64,000 bases of DNA from Candidatus Brocadiaceae bacterium S225 (GCA_007859995.1 SMSL01000008.1:1-64000), one strand, 5' to 3'. Shown: positions 8,258 through 17,496, counted from the first letter of the stretch. A program made the numbers and translations. Notes: generated from the sequence alone by a model not told the origin.

Positions 8258-9613
8258 TTATTGTTTCTTTACCATTCTAATCAAATTTTCCATGTGTGAT
8301 TCGAACTCAGCGCTACTCTTAATTTTTTCCTTTATCTTTTTAATGGCAAAGATAGCTGTTGTATGTCTTTTATTCCCAAAATATTTACCTATTTCCTGAT
8401 ACGAGGATTCTGTAAGTACTTTTGCAAGGTACATACATATTTGTCGGGTAAGAGCAATATTCTTTGATTTGATACCTGAATGGATATCGTTGCGTGAAAC
8501 ATTATAGTGACTGATTACGACGCTCTCTATATCCTTTAAAGTAATACTCTTTTTGTTATTGTACAGATCACTGAGGGTTTCAGTAGCTAATTTCAAATCG
8601 ATCTTTACCTTGCTCATGTTCGCATAAGCCATCACGGTAGTTACCGCGCTTTCCATTGATCTTACGCTATCATTAAATTTTTCAGAAATAAATTCAAGAA
8701 CATTATCAGGAACTTTCTTTCGCGAATCCTCAGTCTTAGACCGTAAAATCTGCATAGAAGTATTGAAGCCCGGTGGTTCAATTTTTGCGATCATCCCTGA
8801 CATAAACCTGCTGACAAGACTCTCTTTAAGCTGATCCATAAACCTCGGATGCGCATCGCTGGCAAAAACGATTCTCTTGGACAAGCCGTGCAAGGTATTA
8901 AAGGTATGAAGAAACTCTTCCTGCACTCCATTTTTATTGGCAAGAAAATGAACGTCATCAACAAGAAATATGTCTACACTCCGATATTTTTTCCTGAATG
9001 ATTCAAGCCTGCCCCCCTTAAGAGCATAAACAAATTCATTCGTCCAATTCTCAGCAGGCATGTACACGGCGCTTACGGAACTTGATTCTGATTTCAATCG
9101 GTTCCAGATACCCTGAAGGAGGTGAGTCTTGCCTACTCCAATAGACCCATGTATAAATAGTGTATTAAATGCTACAGGCCCAGGTTTTGAAATCTCAAGT
9201 GCAGTAGCATAAGCTAACCTGTTACAACCACCAACAACATAGTTGTCTAATAACAATTTTTTGTTACTTATAAAACCATTGCCTTGGTTTAATGGTTTCT
9301 CAAATTTAATATTACCGGTAACTCCTTTGCTACTATTCTTAGAATGACCATTGTTTTCTATATGAAGATTTATCGAAGGATTAATTTTGGTTATGTTCCT
9401 TATCAACTCTTTTATCAGTGGTTCGTAGCTTTCACGAATCTTCGCCTGGACAAACTGATTTGGCACGCCTATGCTTAAAGATTCATTATCAAAGGAAATC
9501 AAGTGGGTATTCTTAAACCACAGATTGAATTGTCGTATGCCAACTTTCTTCTTGATGGCACAAAGTACATCTTCCCAAATATCAGTAGATTTTTTTGTTG
9601 TGGAAATGTTCAT
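8258..9613 (-). CDS. dnaA: Chromosomal replication initiator DnaA
   Basis: At 451 aa it has the normal DnaA layout. Residues 1-85 form domain I (WEDVLCAIKKKVGIRQFNLW; IGVPNQFVQAKI). A short, poorly conserved domain II follows. The AAA+ domain carries Walker A GSIGVGKTHLLQG and Walker B IFLVDDVHFLANK. The C-terminal DNA-binding domain IV has TRQICMYLAKVLTESSYQEIG and the HTT signature in NKRHTTAIFAIKKI. The usual Gly-Gly-Arg-Asp before HTT is replaced by GNKR, a mild divergence. No dnaN, recF or gyrB follows, so the classic origin operon is absent. The AT-rich upstream region has DnaA boxes. Confidence 0.97.
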   Translation of the reverse strand: MNISTTKKSTDIWEDVLCAIKKKVGIRQFNLWFKNTHLISFDNESLSIGVPNQFVQAKIRESYEPLIKELIRNITKINPSINLHIENNGHSKNSSKGVTGNIKFEKPLNQGNGFISNKKLLLDNYVVGGCNRLAYATALEISKPGPVAFNTLFIHGSIGVGKTHLLQGIWNRLKSESSSVSAVYMPAENWTNEFVYALKGGRLESFRKKYRSVDIFLVDDVHFLANKNGVQEEFLHTFNTLHGLSKRIVFASDAHPRFMDQLKESLVSRFMSGMIAKIEPPGFNTSMQILRSKTEDSRKKVPDNVLEFISEKFNDSVRSMESAVTTVMAYANMSKVKIDLKLATETLSDLYNNKKSITLKDIESVVISHYNVSRNDIHSGIKSKNIALTRQICMYLAKVLTESSYQEIGKYFGNKRHTTAIFAIKKIKEKIKSSAEFESHMENLIRMVKKQ

Positions 9614-10312
9614 AAAAAGTGGGTAATGATGGAACGGTACAGACTGTGAATGAAAAAAACTACAAATTAAAAATAGGTTTTCTAATTTTTTTGTGCCTTA
9701 ATGAGACGGCAATATTATCAAAATGAAACTTTGTGTCAAACTTTAAAACCATAATGTTTTTTTATTTCTTCTGGCACATAATTCTAAAATCCATAAGACT
9801 ATTGATAGCAATAAGATTGAGATTTAAGAGACAAATAAATAATTTTTAAATTTTTTTTCAAATCTTTACTATTAATTAAAACTATGCATAAAAAAAGATT
9901 TTTTCTTTCTACCAGATTTGAGCATCTCAAACCAAAACAGGCTAACGCATTGACACAAATACACTTAAGCGAGCAACCCTCCATGACTATCTGTATTTCA
10001 GCTTACAACTTTCTTATTCATAAAATGTGGATAACTTGTGGATAACTTGTGTATTTATGTAAATGCATTGTTTTGGCATCCGAATGGTTCATCTAATTCA
10101 TAAATAGTATACAAATTGATAAATTGGCCCTAGAGTAATGATATTTGCAACCCTGACCAAAAACTCTCGAACGAGTTTATGCAAAAAATAATATTAAATT
10201 GACTAAAAGAACAGCGGTATTTTACTGTATTACAAATCCTACTGACACGCTCATATTTTGTCTATTGTGGAAAACCTTTGTCGCGCACAAATAAATACTT
10301 TGCTACTCGTTT
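9614..10312. other. AT-rich region upstream of dnaA, candidate replication origin
   Basis: No credible gene lies in these 700 bp. A very AT-rich block at about 9825-9910, with long A and T runs, could be a DNA unwinding element. About 120 bp away are two perfect DnaA boxes. A third weaker match, TGTGGAAAA, lies near 10265. A TTGACA on the minus strand (TGTCAA at about 9736) may be the -35 of a dnaA promoter with a poorer -10 about 17 bp on. Origin function is an inference from position and boxes; only two consensus boxes were found. Confidence 0.5.
10026..10045. promoter_or_regulatory. Two tandem perfect DnaA boxes
   Basis: TGTGGATAA occurs at 10026-10034 and again at 10037-10045, each the exact complement of the TTATCCACA consensus, 11 bp apart and in the same orientation. 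They lie about 410 bp upstream of the dnaA start codon. They could serve origin binding, dnaA autoregulation, or both. Confidence 0.75.
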
Positions 10313-10390
10313 TTGCTTTACATATTTGAAAAGTTTTTCTACCATTACCACCTGATCATTATTTTCCACCAAACAAATTTGTACAATGAC

Positions 10391-11959
10391 ATGGCAAAAT
10401 ATTTTGTAAAACGAAAACGCCAATGCCCTGGTGACGGTTATGAGGTTAGCGTATCCGTCTGTAAAGGTCGGCAGAGGGCGCTTTATCCAAAATGTTCAGT
10501 TTGTCACCATAGAGACAATTCTATTGTGACACGAACAAAAGAAGAAATAGAATATACACCTATGGAAACCGGCACAAGGACGATTTTGCAATTGTCTACA
10601 AATCAGGACGAAGCAATTAACCAACAAATATTTAAAAGCTATGATATACGTGGTGAATACCCGGAACAATTGAACGAATATACTTCCGAAAAAATAGGAA
10701 TGGCAACAGTGCTTTTTTTAAAGAGCATAAAAGATGTTAAAAACATCGTAGTAGCAAGAGACATCAGGCTTTCTTCGAATTCGCTAGCCAACGCCTTGAT
10801 GAACGGTATTATAAAAGCTGGAGTAAATGTAATTGATATCGGAGAAGTGTCTACAGATACTACATATTTTGCCGTAGGTCATTATAACTACGATGCTGGA
10901 ATTATGGTAACTGCATCACACAACCCGTCAAATTACAACGGATTCAAGCTGTGCCATGAACAAGCGATGCCGATCAGCTTTGATACCGGTTTATCTACAA
11001 TATCGGAAATAGCACGACAAATTGACTTACCTGCTTCTGAACAACGCGGCAAAATCATTGAGAAAGATGTACTTAACGATTACAAAAAATATATTCTTAA
11101 TTTTGCCGCCAATTTAAGGCCATTAAAAATAGTAATCGATGCGGGAAACGGGATGGCAGGAAAGATGATACCTATCGTTTTTAAAGACCTACCCTGCATA
11201 ATAGTACCGCTGTTTTTCGAACTCGACGGGACATTTCCAAACCACGAGCCAAACCCTTTAGATAGTAGTAATTTACGAGATTTACAAGACAAAGTACGTG
11301 AAACCAAAAGCCATCTTGGCGTCGCATTTGACGGTGACGCAGATCGATGTGTCTTTGTTGATGAAAAAGGGCGGGAAATAGGATGCGATCTAATTACGGC
11401 TATCATTGCAGGAAAGCTTCTGCAGAAGGAAAAAGGGGCTACAATTCTATACGACCTGAGATCCAGCTGGATACTGCCTGAAGAGATCAAAAAAGCCGGT
11501 GGCCATCCTTATCGTGAAAGAGTCGGTCACTCTCATATAAAGGCTACTATGAGAGAAGAAAATGCCATTTTCGGCGGTGAACTATCCGGACACTACTATT
11601 TCAGAGAAAACTTCTTTGCAGACTCGGCAATAATCGCTCTGATAGAGATCTTAAATATTCTTAGCAGTAAGAATATACCAATGTCTAGCTTGATTGAACC
11701 TCTGAGAAAATATTGCTCAACTGGTGAAATAAATTTTGAGGTTGCGGACAAGGATAAAAAGATCGAACAGATTGCCGAGCACTTTAAAGACGGCAAGATT
11801 GATTATCTGGACGGAGTTACTATCGAGTATAGCGATTGGTGGTTTAATGTAAGAAAATCAAATACTGAACCGTTACTCAGATTAAACTTGGAAGGGAAAA
11901 CAAAAACCATAATGGAACAAAGAAAGAAACAGGTGATAGATATTATCGAGGGGGCATAA
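10391..11959 (+). CDS. Phosphomannomutase/phosphoglucomutase with N-terminal cysteine-rich extension
   Basis: The hexose-phosphate mutase core begins near residue 90 of the open frame (FKSYDIRGEYPEQLNE). It carries the phosphoserine loop TASHNPSNYNGFKL, the metal loop GVAFDGDADRCVF, the sugar-binding loop GGELSGHYYF and the phosphate-binding KSNTEPLLRLNLEG. It should interconvert Man-6-P/Man-1-P or Glc-6-P/Glc-1-P to feed nucleotide-sugar synthesis. I start it at the ATG at 10391 (MAKYFVKRKRQC) rather than the longer frame from 10313. The first 65 residues hold four cysteines (CPGD, VCKG, KCSVC) that could form a small zinc ribbon, an unusual addition for this family. It converges on xerC/D with a 14-bp gap. 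Confidence 0.88.
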   Translation: MAKYFVKRKRQCPGDGYEVSVSVCKGRQRALYPKCSVCHHRDNSIVTRTKEEIEYTPMETGTRTILQLSTNQDEAINQQIFKSYDIRGEYPEQLNEYTSEKIGMATVLFLKSIKDVKNIVVARDIRLSSNSLANALMNGIIKAGVNVIDIGEVSTDTTYFAVGHYNYDAGIMVTASHNPSNYNGFKLCHEQAMPISFDTGLSTISEIARQIDLPASEQRGKIIEKDVLNDYKKYILNFAANLRPLKIVIDAGNGMAGKMIPIVFKDLPCIIVPLFFELDGTFPNHEPNPLDSSNLRDLQDKVRETKSHLGVAFDGDADRCVFVDEKGREIGCDLITAIIAGKLLQKEKGATILYDLRSSWILPEEIKKAGGHPYRERVGHSHIKATMREENAIFGGELSGHYYFRENFFADSAIIALIEILNILSSKNIPMSSLIEPLRKYCSTGEINFEVADKDKKIEQIAEHFKDGKIDYLDGVTIEYSDWWFNVRKSNTEPLLRLNLEGKTKTIMEQRKKQVIDIIEGA

Positions 11960-11973
11960 ATCAATAAAGATAA

Positions 11974-12870
11974 TCATGCTCTCGGGTGAAACTTCTGATG
12001 CGTGGTTTTAAGATGTTTTCTGTCTATGTGTGTGTAGATCTGAGTAGTAGAAATATTGGAATGTCCCAGCATCTCTTGAACTGACCGCAAATCCGCCCCC
12101 CCTTCCAACAGATGCGTTGCAAATGAATGTCTAAGGGTATGGGGAGATATGTTTGATCTAATCCCTGCCTTCATGGCATATTTTTTCACTAAGCTCCATA
12201 TATTCTCACGTCTTAACTTTTTACCTGTCCTGGACAAAAACAACAAAGGCTCATCATCTTCTATCTTCAAAAGCTGCGGACGCACCTCCTGTAAGTATCT
12301 TCTAATCGCTTTAGATGCTTCTGAGCCCATGGGTACGATACGTTGTTTAGAGCCTTTCCCCTGGCATCTGATAAAACCGTAGTCAAAGTTTATCCAACTT
12401 ACTTTAATTGACGCAACCTCAGAAACCCTCGCACCTGTCGCATACATTAGCTCTAACATGGCCTTATCCCGTATCCCGAGCTTATCATTACAATCCGGTG
12501 CCCGCAGCATTTCCTCTACTGCGTTATAATGTAGCACTTCCGGTAAATATTTCCTGAGTTTAAGTGTACTGACAGCTGACATCGGATTTACAGAAATCTG
12601 TCCTTCCATGACCATGTATTTATAGAGCATTTTTACAGTAACGAGACATCTGGAGATTGAATTCTCAGAAAGCCCTCTCTGTTTTTCGTTTTCTATAAAA
12701 CTTACTATCATCTTCGCACGTAAATCCTGAAAACGCTTAATACCCGTGCCGTGTAGATAATTTGAAAAATTACGCAGATCTCCCTTATATCCCTTTATGG
12801 TGTTGTCAGAAAGACCGCATTCGACGATGAGGTAGTTCAGAAATGAATCGACAAGTGCATCATCTATCAT
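11974..12870 (-). CDS. xerD: XerC/XerD-type tyrosine recombinase
   Basis: This is a 298-aa site-specific recombinase from the ATG at 12870. The N-terminal SAM-like core-binding domain has LSDNTIKGYKGDLRNFSNYL. The catalytic domain shows Arg in ATGARVSEV, Lys in CQGKGSKQRIVP, HTLRHSFATHLL, LGHSNISTTQIYTH, and the nucleophilic Tyr in IYTH. Length and motifs fit the housekeeping XerC/XerD that resolves chromosome dimers, not an integron or phage integrase. The start I prefer overlaps the glyS stop by 11 bp; an upstream start at 12909 would overlap by 50 bp. It is likely co-transcribed with glyS. XerC and XerD cannot be told apart with certainty. Confidence 0.88.
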   Translation of the reverse strand: MIDDALVDSFLNYLIVECGLSDNTIKGYKGDLRNFSNYLHGTGIKRFQDLRAKMIVSFIENEKQRGLSENSISRCLVTVKMLYKYMVMEGQISVNPMSAVSTLKLRKYLPEVLHYNAVEEMLRAPDCNDKLGIRDKAMLELMYATGARVSEVASIKVSWINFDYGFIRCQGKGSKQRIVPMGSEASKAIRRYLQEVRPQLLKIEDDEPLLFLSRTGKKLRRENIWSLVKKYAMKAGIRSNISPHTLRHSFATHLLEGGADLRSVQEMLGHSNISTTQIYTHIDRKHLKTTHQKFHPRA

Positions 12871-15031
12871 GTTCAACGATAAATGCGAGGTTTGCAATGT
12901 TTTCGACATAGAGTTCGTTCACCTTTTTGACCAATAAAAGCCTGTTATTCTTTATCTGTTCGTCCTCTACATTTACAAAGACCTTTTCAAAAAAATCATG
13001 GACCGGTTCTGCAAATGCCTTATTATATTCAATCGACAACTCTTCAAATCTTCCTGGCTTCACATATTTAAGCAGCTTTTCTTTTTCTTTCTCATATACC
13101 ACCCACAATCTTCGTTCTTCTTCCTCTACTAATAGATCTTCGTCTACCTCACCATCGCTTTCACAATTTTTCCCTATATTGAATGTTCTCTCTACCACTG
13201 CTACAAGATTCTGCCAGATAGAGGATTTGGAGATTTTAGTTATGGTCTCTAATCTACAAAGAAGATCTGATATATTGTCAAAACCGGATTTCATTACTGA
13301 TTCGACAATGTCGTAACGATAACCCCTATCAGTATAAATGTTATTTATTCTATCCTTAAAGAAATCTATTATCTGTTCGTAGATCTTGATCGGATCACCA
13401 TCAGGGAGAATTTTTGTTACGGTCTGCAGTGATTTTCCACCTTCAGACGATATTCTTATTACATCATTCCACTGCTCCATCGGAATATGATCACTTATTT
13501 TGAAAAATGATTTTTGAATCACTTTAATTAAAGATACGCGCAGGTCTTTGGCCTCCAGGATACGAATTATCCCTTGTGATTGCCTTCTCAACCCGTAAGG
13601 GTCTTGAGAACCAGTAGGAATCAAACCCGCCGCGAAACAACCTGCAATAATATCAAACTTGTCTGCCAGACTGAGTACGGTGCCTATTTCAGTCTCCGGC
13701 AGCACATCATCAGCATATCTCGGTAAATAATGCTCTGCTATTGACCTTGCCACCTCTTCATCCTCACCTTGTACGAGGGCATATTCACGACCCATAATTC
13801 CCTGCAACTTTGGAAACTCCCCAACCATCTCTGTCAAAAGGTCTGTTTTGCATAAGCTGGACGCACGTTTAACCAGTCCCAACCTGTCGGGAGAAAACCC
13901 CAGCATTTCGGCAATAAAACATGCCAGGTCGCCAATTCTCTTACCTCTATCCATATAACTCCCCATATCTTCATGAAATACAACTCCTTCCAGGTCCTTG
14001 AGCCTGTCATGGAGGGTTATCTTTTTATCCTCATCCCAGAAAAAATTTGCATCAGCCAGTCTTGCCCGCAGAACGCGCTCATTCCCCTTCCTGATGATCT
14101 TGCCATCTCCAGAGTCTCTGTCAGTAATTACAATAAATTCAGGTAACAGCTTACCATCTTTATCCTTAACAGGAAAATATCGTTGATGATCCTTCATCGA
14201 AGTTACGACAACTTCTGATGGAATTGCCAGAAACTCCTTGTCAAAACTACACTTTACCGCACCCGGAAACTCAACAAGGTTTGTCACCTCTTCAAGTAGC
14301 TCTTCATCTTCCAGTGTAGTACCGTAAACGGAAAGGAGAGAGTTTATCTCTTTCCTGATAATGTCTCGTCTTTCGTCTATCTCCACTATTACATTTTCAC
14401 TTTTTAATCTCTCTTTATAAATTCCATAATCAGCATCAAGAATATCTATAACATTGCCAGACAGAAACTGATGTCCGCTTGTACTACGACCGGCTTTTAA
14501 GCCACTTAATTCCAGGTTGACAATATCCTTATCGAAAATCGCCATTATTGAACGTATCGGGCGCGCAAAATATAATTTGTCGGATTTCCATCTCATTGAT
14601 TTTGGGAAATTGATAGACGTTATGATAGATGTTAACATTTCCGGGAGAAGGTCAAAAACCGTCTTTCCTTCTACCTCTTTTACGGCATAACAATATTTTC
14701 CCTTGGGCGTGTCCTTTACTATCATGTCTTCAGCTTTGACTCCCTGTGAACTCGCAAAACCAACAGCTGCTTTCGTTAAAGTGCCACTCGCATCAAAGGC
14801 AACTTTTGCAGAAGGGCCTTTTATCTCCTGTACAATATCTCCCTGATTTTGCGGTAATCCGCTGGCAAATAACACCAGACGTCTTGGCGTACCGGTTGTA
14901 TGTATACTGTCAAAACCCAGACGGGTCTTTTTCACCTGCCCTGCAAACAACTCCTCCATTTGTTTGAGAGCCGGAACTATATAACCTGCCGGTATCTCTT
15001 CGGTCCCTATTTCTAATAACAGATTTGACAT
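12860..15031 (-). CDS. glyS: Glycine--tRNA ligase beta subunit
   Basis: The 723-aa protein is full length for GlyS. It opens with LLLEIGTEEIPAGYIVPALKQ, then HTTGTPRRLVLFASGLP. The middle contains DHQRYFPVKDKDGKLLPEF and the HD-like FHEDMGSYMDRGKRI, with MGREYALVQGEDEEVA and GSQDPYGLRRQSQGIIRIL. The C-terminal part has the anticodon-binding-like RFEELSIEYNKAFAEPVHDFFEKVFVN. It partners with the alpha subunit GlyQ in an (alpha-beta)2 synthetase; glyQ is not in this window, so the two genes are unlinked or glyQ lies elsewhere. Downstream xerC/D overlaps its end. Confidence 0.96.
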   Translation of the reverse strand: MSNLLLEIGTEEIPAGYIVPALKQMEELFAGQVKKTRLGFDSIHTTGTPRRLVLFASGLPQNQGDIVQEIKGPSAKVAFDASGTLTKAAVGFASSQGVKAEDMIVKDTPKGKYCYAVKEVEGKTVFDLLPEMLTSIITSINFPKSMRWKSDKLYFARPIRSIMAIFDKDIVNLELSGLKAGRSTSGHQFLSGNVIDILDADYGIYKERLKSENVIVEIDERRDIIRKEINSLLSVYGTTLEDEELLEEVTNLVEFPGAVKCSFDKEFLAIPSEVVVTSMKDHQRYFPVKDKDGKLLPEFIVITDRDSGDGKIIRKGNERVLRARLADANFFWDEDKKITLHDRLKDLEGVVFHEDMGSYMDRGKRIGDLACFIAEMLGFSPDRLGLVKRASSLCKTDLLTEMVGEFPKLQGIMGREYALVQGEDEEVARSIAEHYLPRYADDVLPETEIGTVLSLADKFDIIAGCFAAGLIPTGSQDPYGLRRQSQGIIRILEAKDLRVSLIKVIQKSFFKISDHIPMEQWNDVIRISSEGGKSLQTVTKILPDGDPIKIYEQIIDFFKDRINNIYTDRGYRYDIVESVMKSGFDNISDLLCRLETITKISKSSIWQNLVAVVERTFNIGKNCESDGEVDEDLLVEEEERRLWVVYEKEKEKLLKYVKPGRFEELSIEYNKAFAEPVHDFFEKVFVNVEDEQIKNNRLLLVKKVNELYVENIANLAFIVEHDR

Positions 15032-15244
15032 ATATATTCTTTCTTCTAATAAATTTCTTTTGGTTTTTAAGAATAATATAACATTTTGTATTTATAATAA
15101 TCAGGACAAAGCGATATATAATATTTCACATCACGCTGGCTAAAGTTTTGGCAGTAGAACATTAATAAGTAATTACAAAAAAAACGAATAATTATGTCAG
15201 CGCAAAGTTTAAAAGCGCGGTTGCTAAGACATGTTAGTAACACC

Positions 15245-15529
15245 TTACAACTTCAACAATTTACTCCCATGAAGTACTGTAATTATTTCTAAATAACCTT
15301 CCTTAATTTGGTAGATAATTCTATAACCCTTATAGATTAAGTCTCTAACATTGTGATCATCCGATTCTGGTACTTGTCCACCCATTTCAGGGAATAATTC
15401 TAAATGTTCCACCATCTCAAAGACTCTATCATTAAATAACTTGGCATAGTATGGTGAATCTAAAGCAATAAACTTATATATTTCTTTTAAGTCATTAATT
15501 GAATCTTTCGACCACTTTATCTTTGCCAT
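15245..15529 (-). CDS. RelE/ParE-family toxin
   Basis: The 94-aa basic protein has the RelE/ParE fold pattern: IKWSKDSINDLKEIYKFIA at the start, GGQVPESDDHNVRDLIYKGYRIIYQI in the middle, and a C-terminal ITVLHGSKLL. The RDLIYKGYRIIYQI strand pair is the most characteristic part. ParE members poison gyrase; RelE members cut ribosome-bound mRNA. These residues fit ParE/RelE generally and do not decide between them. It overlaps the upstream antitoxin by 13 bp. Confidence 0.82.
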   Translation of the reverse strand: MAKIKWSKDSINDLKEIYKFIALDSPYYAKLFNDRVFEMVEHLELFPEMGGQVPESDDHNVRDLIYKGYRIIYQIKEGYLEIITVLHGSKLLKL

Positions 15530-15702
15530 TCTTTCATCATTTCCTTTGCCTCTTCATGAGTATAAAACTGGTCTGTCTCTAGTTGATTTTGTCCTTTTAA
15601 TATCTTTTGTTTTACATATAAATGTTCCATAATGTCCTCTAATGTAGAATTTGCAGGTAGTTTTTTCACTAATGAAATCACTTCTTCCTTTATTGTTGAC
15701 AT
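15517..15702 (-). CDS. Small antitoxin partner of the RelE/ParE toxin
   Basis: A 61-aa protein, MSTIKEEVISLVKKLPANST onward, predicted helical and charged, directly upstream of and overlapping the toxin. The sequence resembles the short addiction-module antitoxins that pair with RelE/ParE (DIMEHLYVKQKILKG; THEEAKEMMKEWQR). A good AGGAGG ribosome-binding site lies 7-12 bp upstream. That site is embedded in the last codons of a decayed cyclophilin-like gene. Confidence 0.7.
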   Translation of the reverse strand: MSTIKEEVISLVKKLPANSTLEDIMEHLYVKQKILKGQNQLETDQFYTHEEAKEMMKEWQR

Positions 15703-15707
15703 TTCAA

Positions 15708-16067
15708 TTACCTCCTTGATAAATCACAATTTATTCTTTCCAAATTAATATTTTCACAATCCCGTACACTTTTAAATACATCTGTATTCCCTTCGACCCG
15801 GCCAACTATGTTAACGGCACTGGCAGGACGTATCTCATCACCATGACTGGCCGGTGTCGGGCCAGTAACCTAAATCTCCTTTTCAACCACTTCTTTTGCA
15901 GTCTCATCCAAAGTTGATGTAACAGGGATATCAAAATATATTCCATCTCCCCACGTGTTCACGGTATTTTCAATCGGTAATGAGTCCCAGATAGCATCAG
16001 ATGCCTTACCGCTTGAAAGCTATGCTACAGCAGAAATATCACCTGCAATTATTTTAATCTTTCTCAT
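15708..16067 (-). pseudogene. Decayed cyclophilin-like (TM1367-type) protein gene
   Basis: From an ATG at 16067 the frame reads MRKIKIIAGDISAVA, then a TAG, then SSGKASDAIWDSLPIENTVN TWGDGIYFDIP, to VVEKEI and another stop. In a shifted frame GDLGYWP follows. The first frame then resumes as TGPTPASHGDEIRPASAVN and VGRVEGNTDVFK, ending at 15708. This is the course of the small cyclophilin-like proteins of the TM1367 family (about 120 aa; hallmarks WGDEIYF and GPTPASRGDEIRPASAVNV). The part expected between GYWP and GPTP, a NAFCIFF-like stretch, is lost. So there is one nonsense codon, one frameshift and a small deletion. Its final codons double as the ribosome-binding region of the antitoxin downstream. 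Confidence 0.75.
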
Positions 16068-16179
16068 CAGTATATAATTCCTAGCCAGTAATTACTCAAT
16101 AACTTGAAGCGATCGTACATGCATAGTGCGGCAAGCCACAGCCAGGTTTGAAGTGTTCAAATAGAACTAACGTGTAAAG

Positions 16180-16348
16180 GGGAGCATTCCCATTTTACTG
16201 TATATAACAGAGGTAGATTCACTTCGTTTAATCCACCCTGCCTCGCACCACACGTTTGCTTATTTGTAAGCGTGGATTAAGGCCGAAAGCCGAATCCACG
16301 TATTCATAGATATCATACCTGATTCACAAAAAATTGGGAATGCTCCCA
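16180..16348. mobile_element. MITE-like element, copy 1, with 8-bp target duplication
   Basis: The element starts GGGAGCATTCCCATTTT and ends AATTGGGAATGCTCCC, giving terminal inverted repeats of about 12-16 bp. Inner nested palindromes (GTAGATTC/GAATCCAC and TTTAATCCACCCT/AGCGTGGATTAA) make the whole unit foldable. GTGTAAAG stands at 16172-16179 and again at 16349-16356, an exact 8-bp direct repeat flanking it. A second copy lies at 16840-17007. It encodes no protein, so it must be mobilised in trans; the source transposase was not seen here. Confidence 0.75.
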
Positions 16349-16379
16349 GTGTAAAGTGCCTTCTAACCTTTTCCGGTTT

Positions 16380-16634
16380 TCATTGTCGTCTCATGTTTTT
16401 GATAAAAAAGAAAGTGCCTGCGGCAAATAGAATTGAATACGTAATTGTATTATGCTTTGAATATTCGATAGTACCTGTTAAATTAAAAATTATCAATGTT
16501 AAGGCCAACGCAATCAAAACACCAGATATCAGCATTAACAACCTATTTCTATTATTTAATATATCCAATGCTCTTACCCTCCATATTTCCAGTTTCCATT
16601 TTAAAATACCATAAATAAACCTGTGATTATACAT
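16380..16634 (-). CDS. Small two-helix membrane protein, unknown function
   Basis: The 84-aa frame has a basic N-terminal third (residues 1-30) and two strongly hydrophobic segments, about residues 32-52 (LLMLISGVLIALALTLIIFN) and 64-78 (ITYSILFAAGTFFFI), followed by a positively charged end (KNMRRQ). This fits a two-pass inner-membrane peptide. It lies between two MITE copies and has no recognisable family. It may be real or a remnant. Confidence 0.4.
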   Translation of the reverse strand: MYNHRFIYGILKWKLEIWRVRALDILNNRNRLLMLISGVLIALALTLIIFNLTGTIEYSKHNTITYSILFAAGTFFFIKNMRRQ

Positions 16635-16839
16635 TCCAATATCGATATCGTTTGCGGCAAACCCTTTCTATAGCAGAACAAGTACTATTACAATAGAAAG
16701 ACAGAATATAATTTGAATTAACTGTCAATAAGTTTGGTGTGTAGAAAATCTTATATTAAAATTATTCCACTATAACCAGAATCTGTTTATGTCCTACTTT
16801 GGCAGGCCTTACAAATCAAGCACTCACTATAGAAGCCCT

Positions 16840-17007
16840 GGGAGCATTCCCATTTTATTGTATATAAAAGAGGTGGATTCACTTCGTTTAATCCACCCTA
16901 CCTCGCACCATACGTTTGCTTATTTGTAAGGGTGGATTAAGGCCGGAGGCCGAATCCACGTATTCATGGGCATCATACCTGATTTCCAAAAAAATGGGAA
17001 TGCTCCC
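16840..17007. mobile_element. MITE-like element, copy 2
   Basis: This is a 168-bp near-identical relative of the element at 16180 (same ends GGGAGCATTCCCATTTT and AAAATGGGAATGCTCCC, same internal GTGGATTC...GAATCCAC palindrome). The differences are scattered single bases. Here the termini pair perfectly over 17 bp. I do not see a clear target duplication around it, so it may be older or have inserted differently. Both copies are in the same orientation, 660 bp apart. Confidence 0.75.
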
Positions 17008-17496
17008 CCTTTTTACTCACAAATCATCCTCATAAATATCGCAGATATTAACTACCCTAAGAACTTTTCTTTCATGTAACTTTTTGGCATATTTCTAAGT
17101 ATCTCAAATTTGCTCAATTTATCATAAGTTATAGATCATTACAAGGAGATTAAGCAAAACCCGCTTGATATTTGTCTTTGATGTTGAGGTGGCGCGGTAA
17201 ATATAGGATAGGGGTTCGATATATTTTAATGACGTCAACAATTGATAATGCAAGCACTGTTACCACCTCTCAAACACAATTAATGTATCAAGCGTAATTG
17301 GTTTATAAAGCAGAGATATCAGTATACCAGATTTTCTCTCCACCCTCTTACCAAAGTAGATCAATTTGGAGCATATTTCCAAAAAATACTTGAGTTTTAT
17401 TAACCATCTTACTACCCTTACTAAATCTTAAAAAAAATTTATACTCATCTCAAATCAGTAGCCTCCGGTTAGGTTTTTTGCTGAAAACTTCCGATA
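17008..17496. other. Gene-free stretch before the SGNH/MBOAT genes
   Basis: I find no supportable gene, RNA or repeat in these 489 bp. The stretch is AT-rich and presumably carries the promoter for the rightward genes starting at 17497, but I could not pick a convincing -35/-10 pair. Confidence 0.4.

Noticed and set aside
9799-9984. 61-aa minus-strand frame in the dnaA upstream region
   Set aside because: Lies across the AT-rich candidate origin and lacks any family features.
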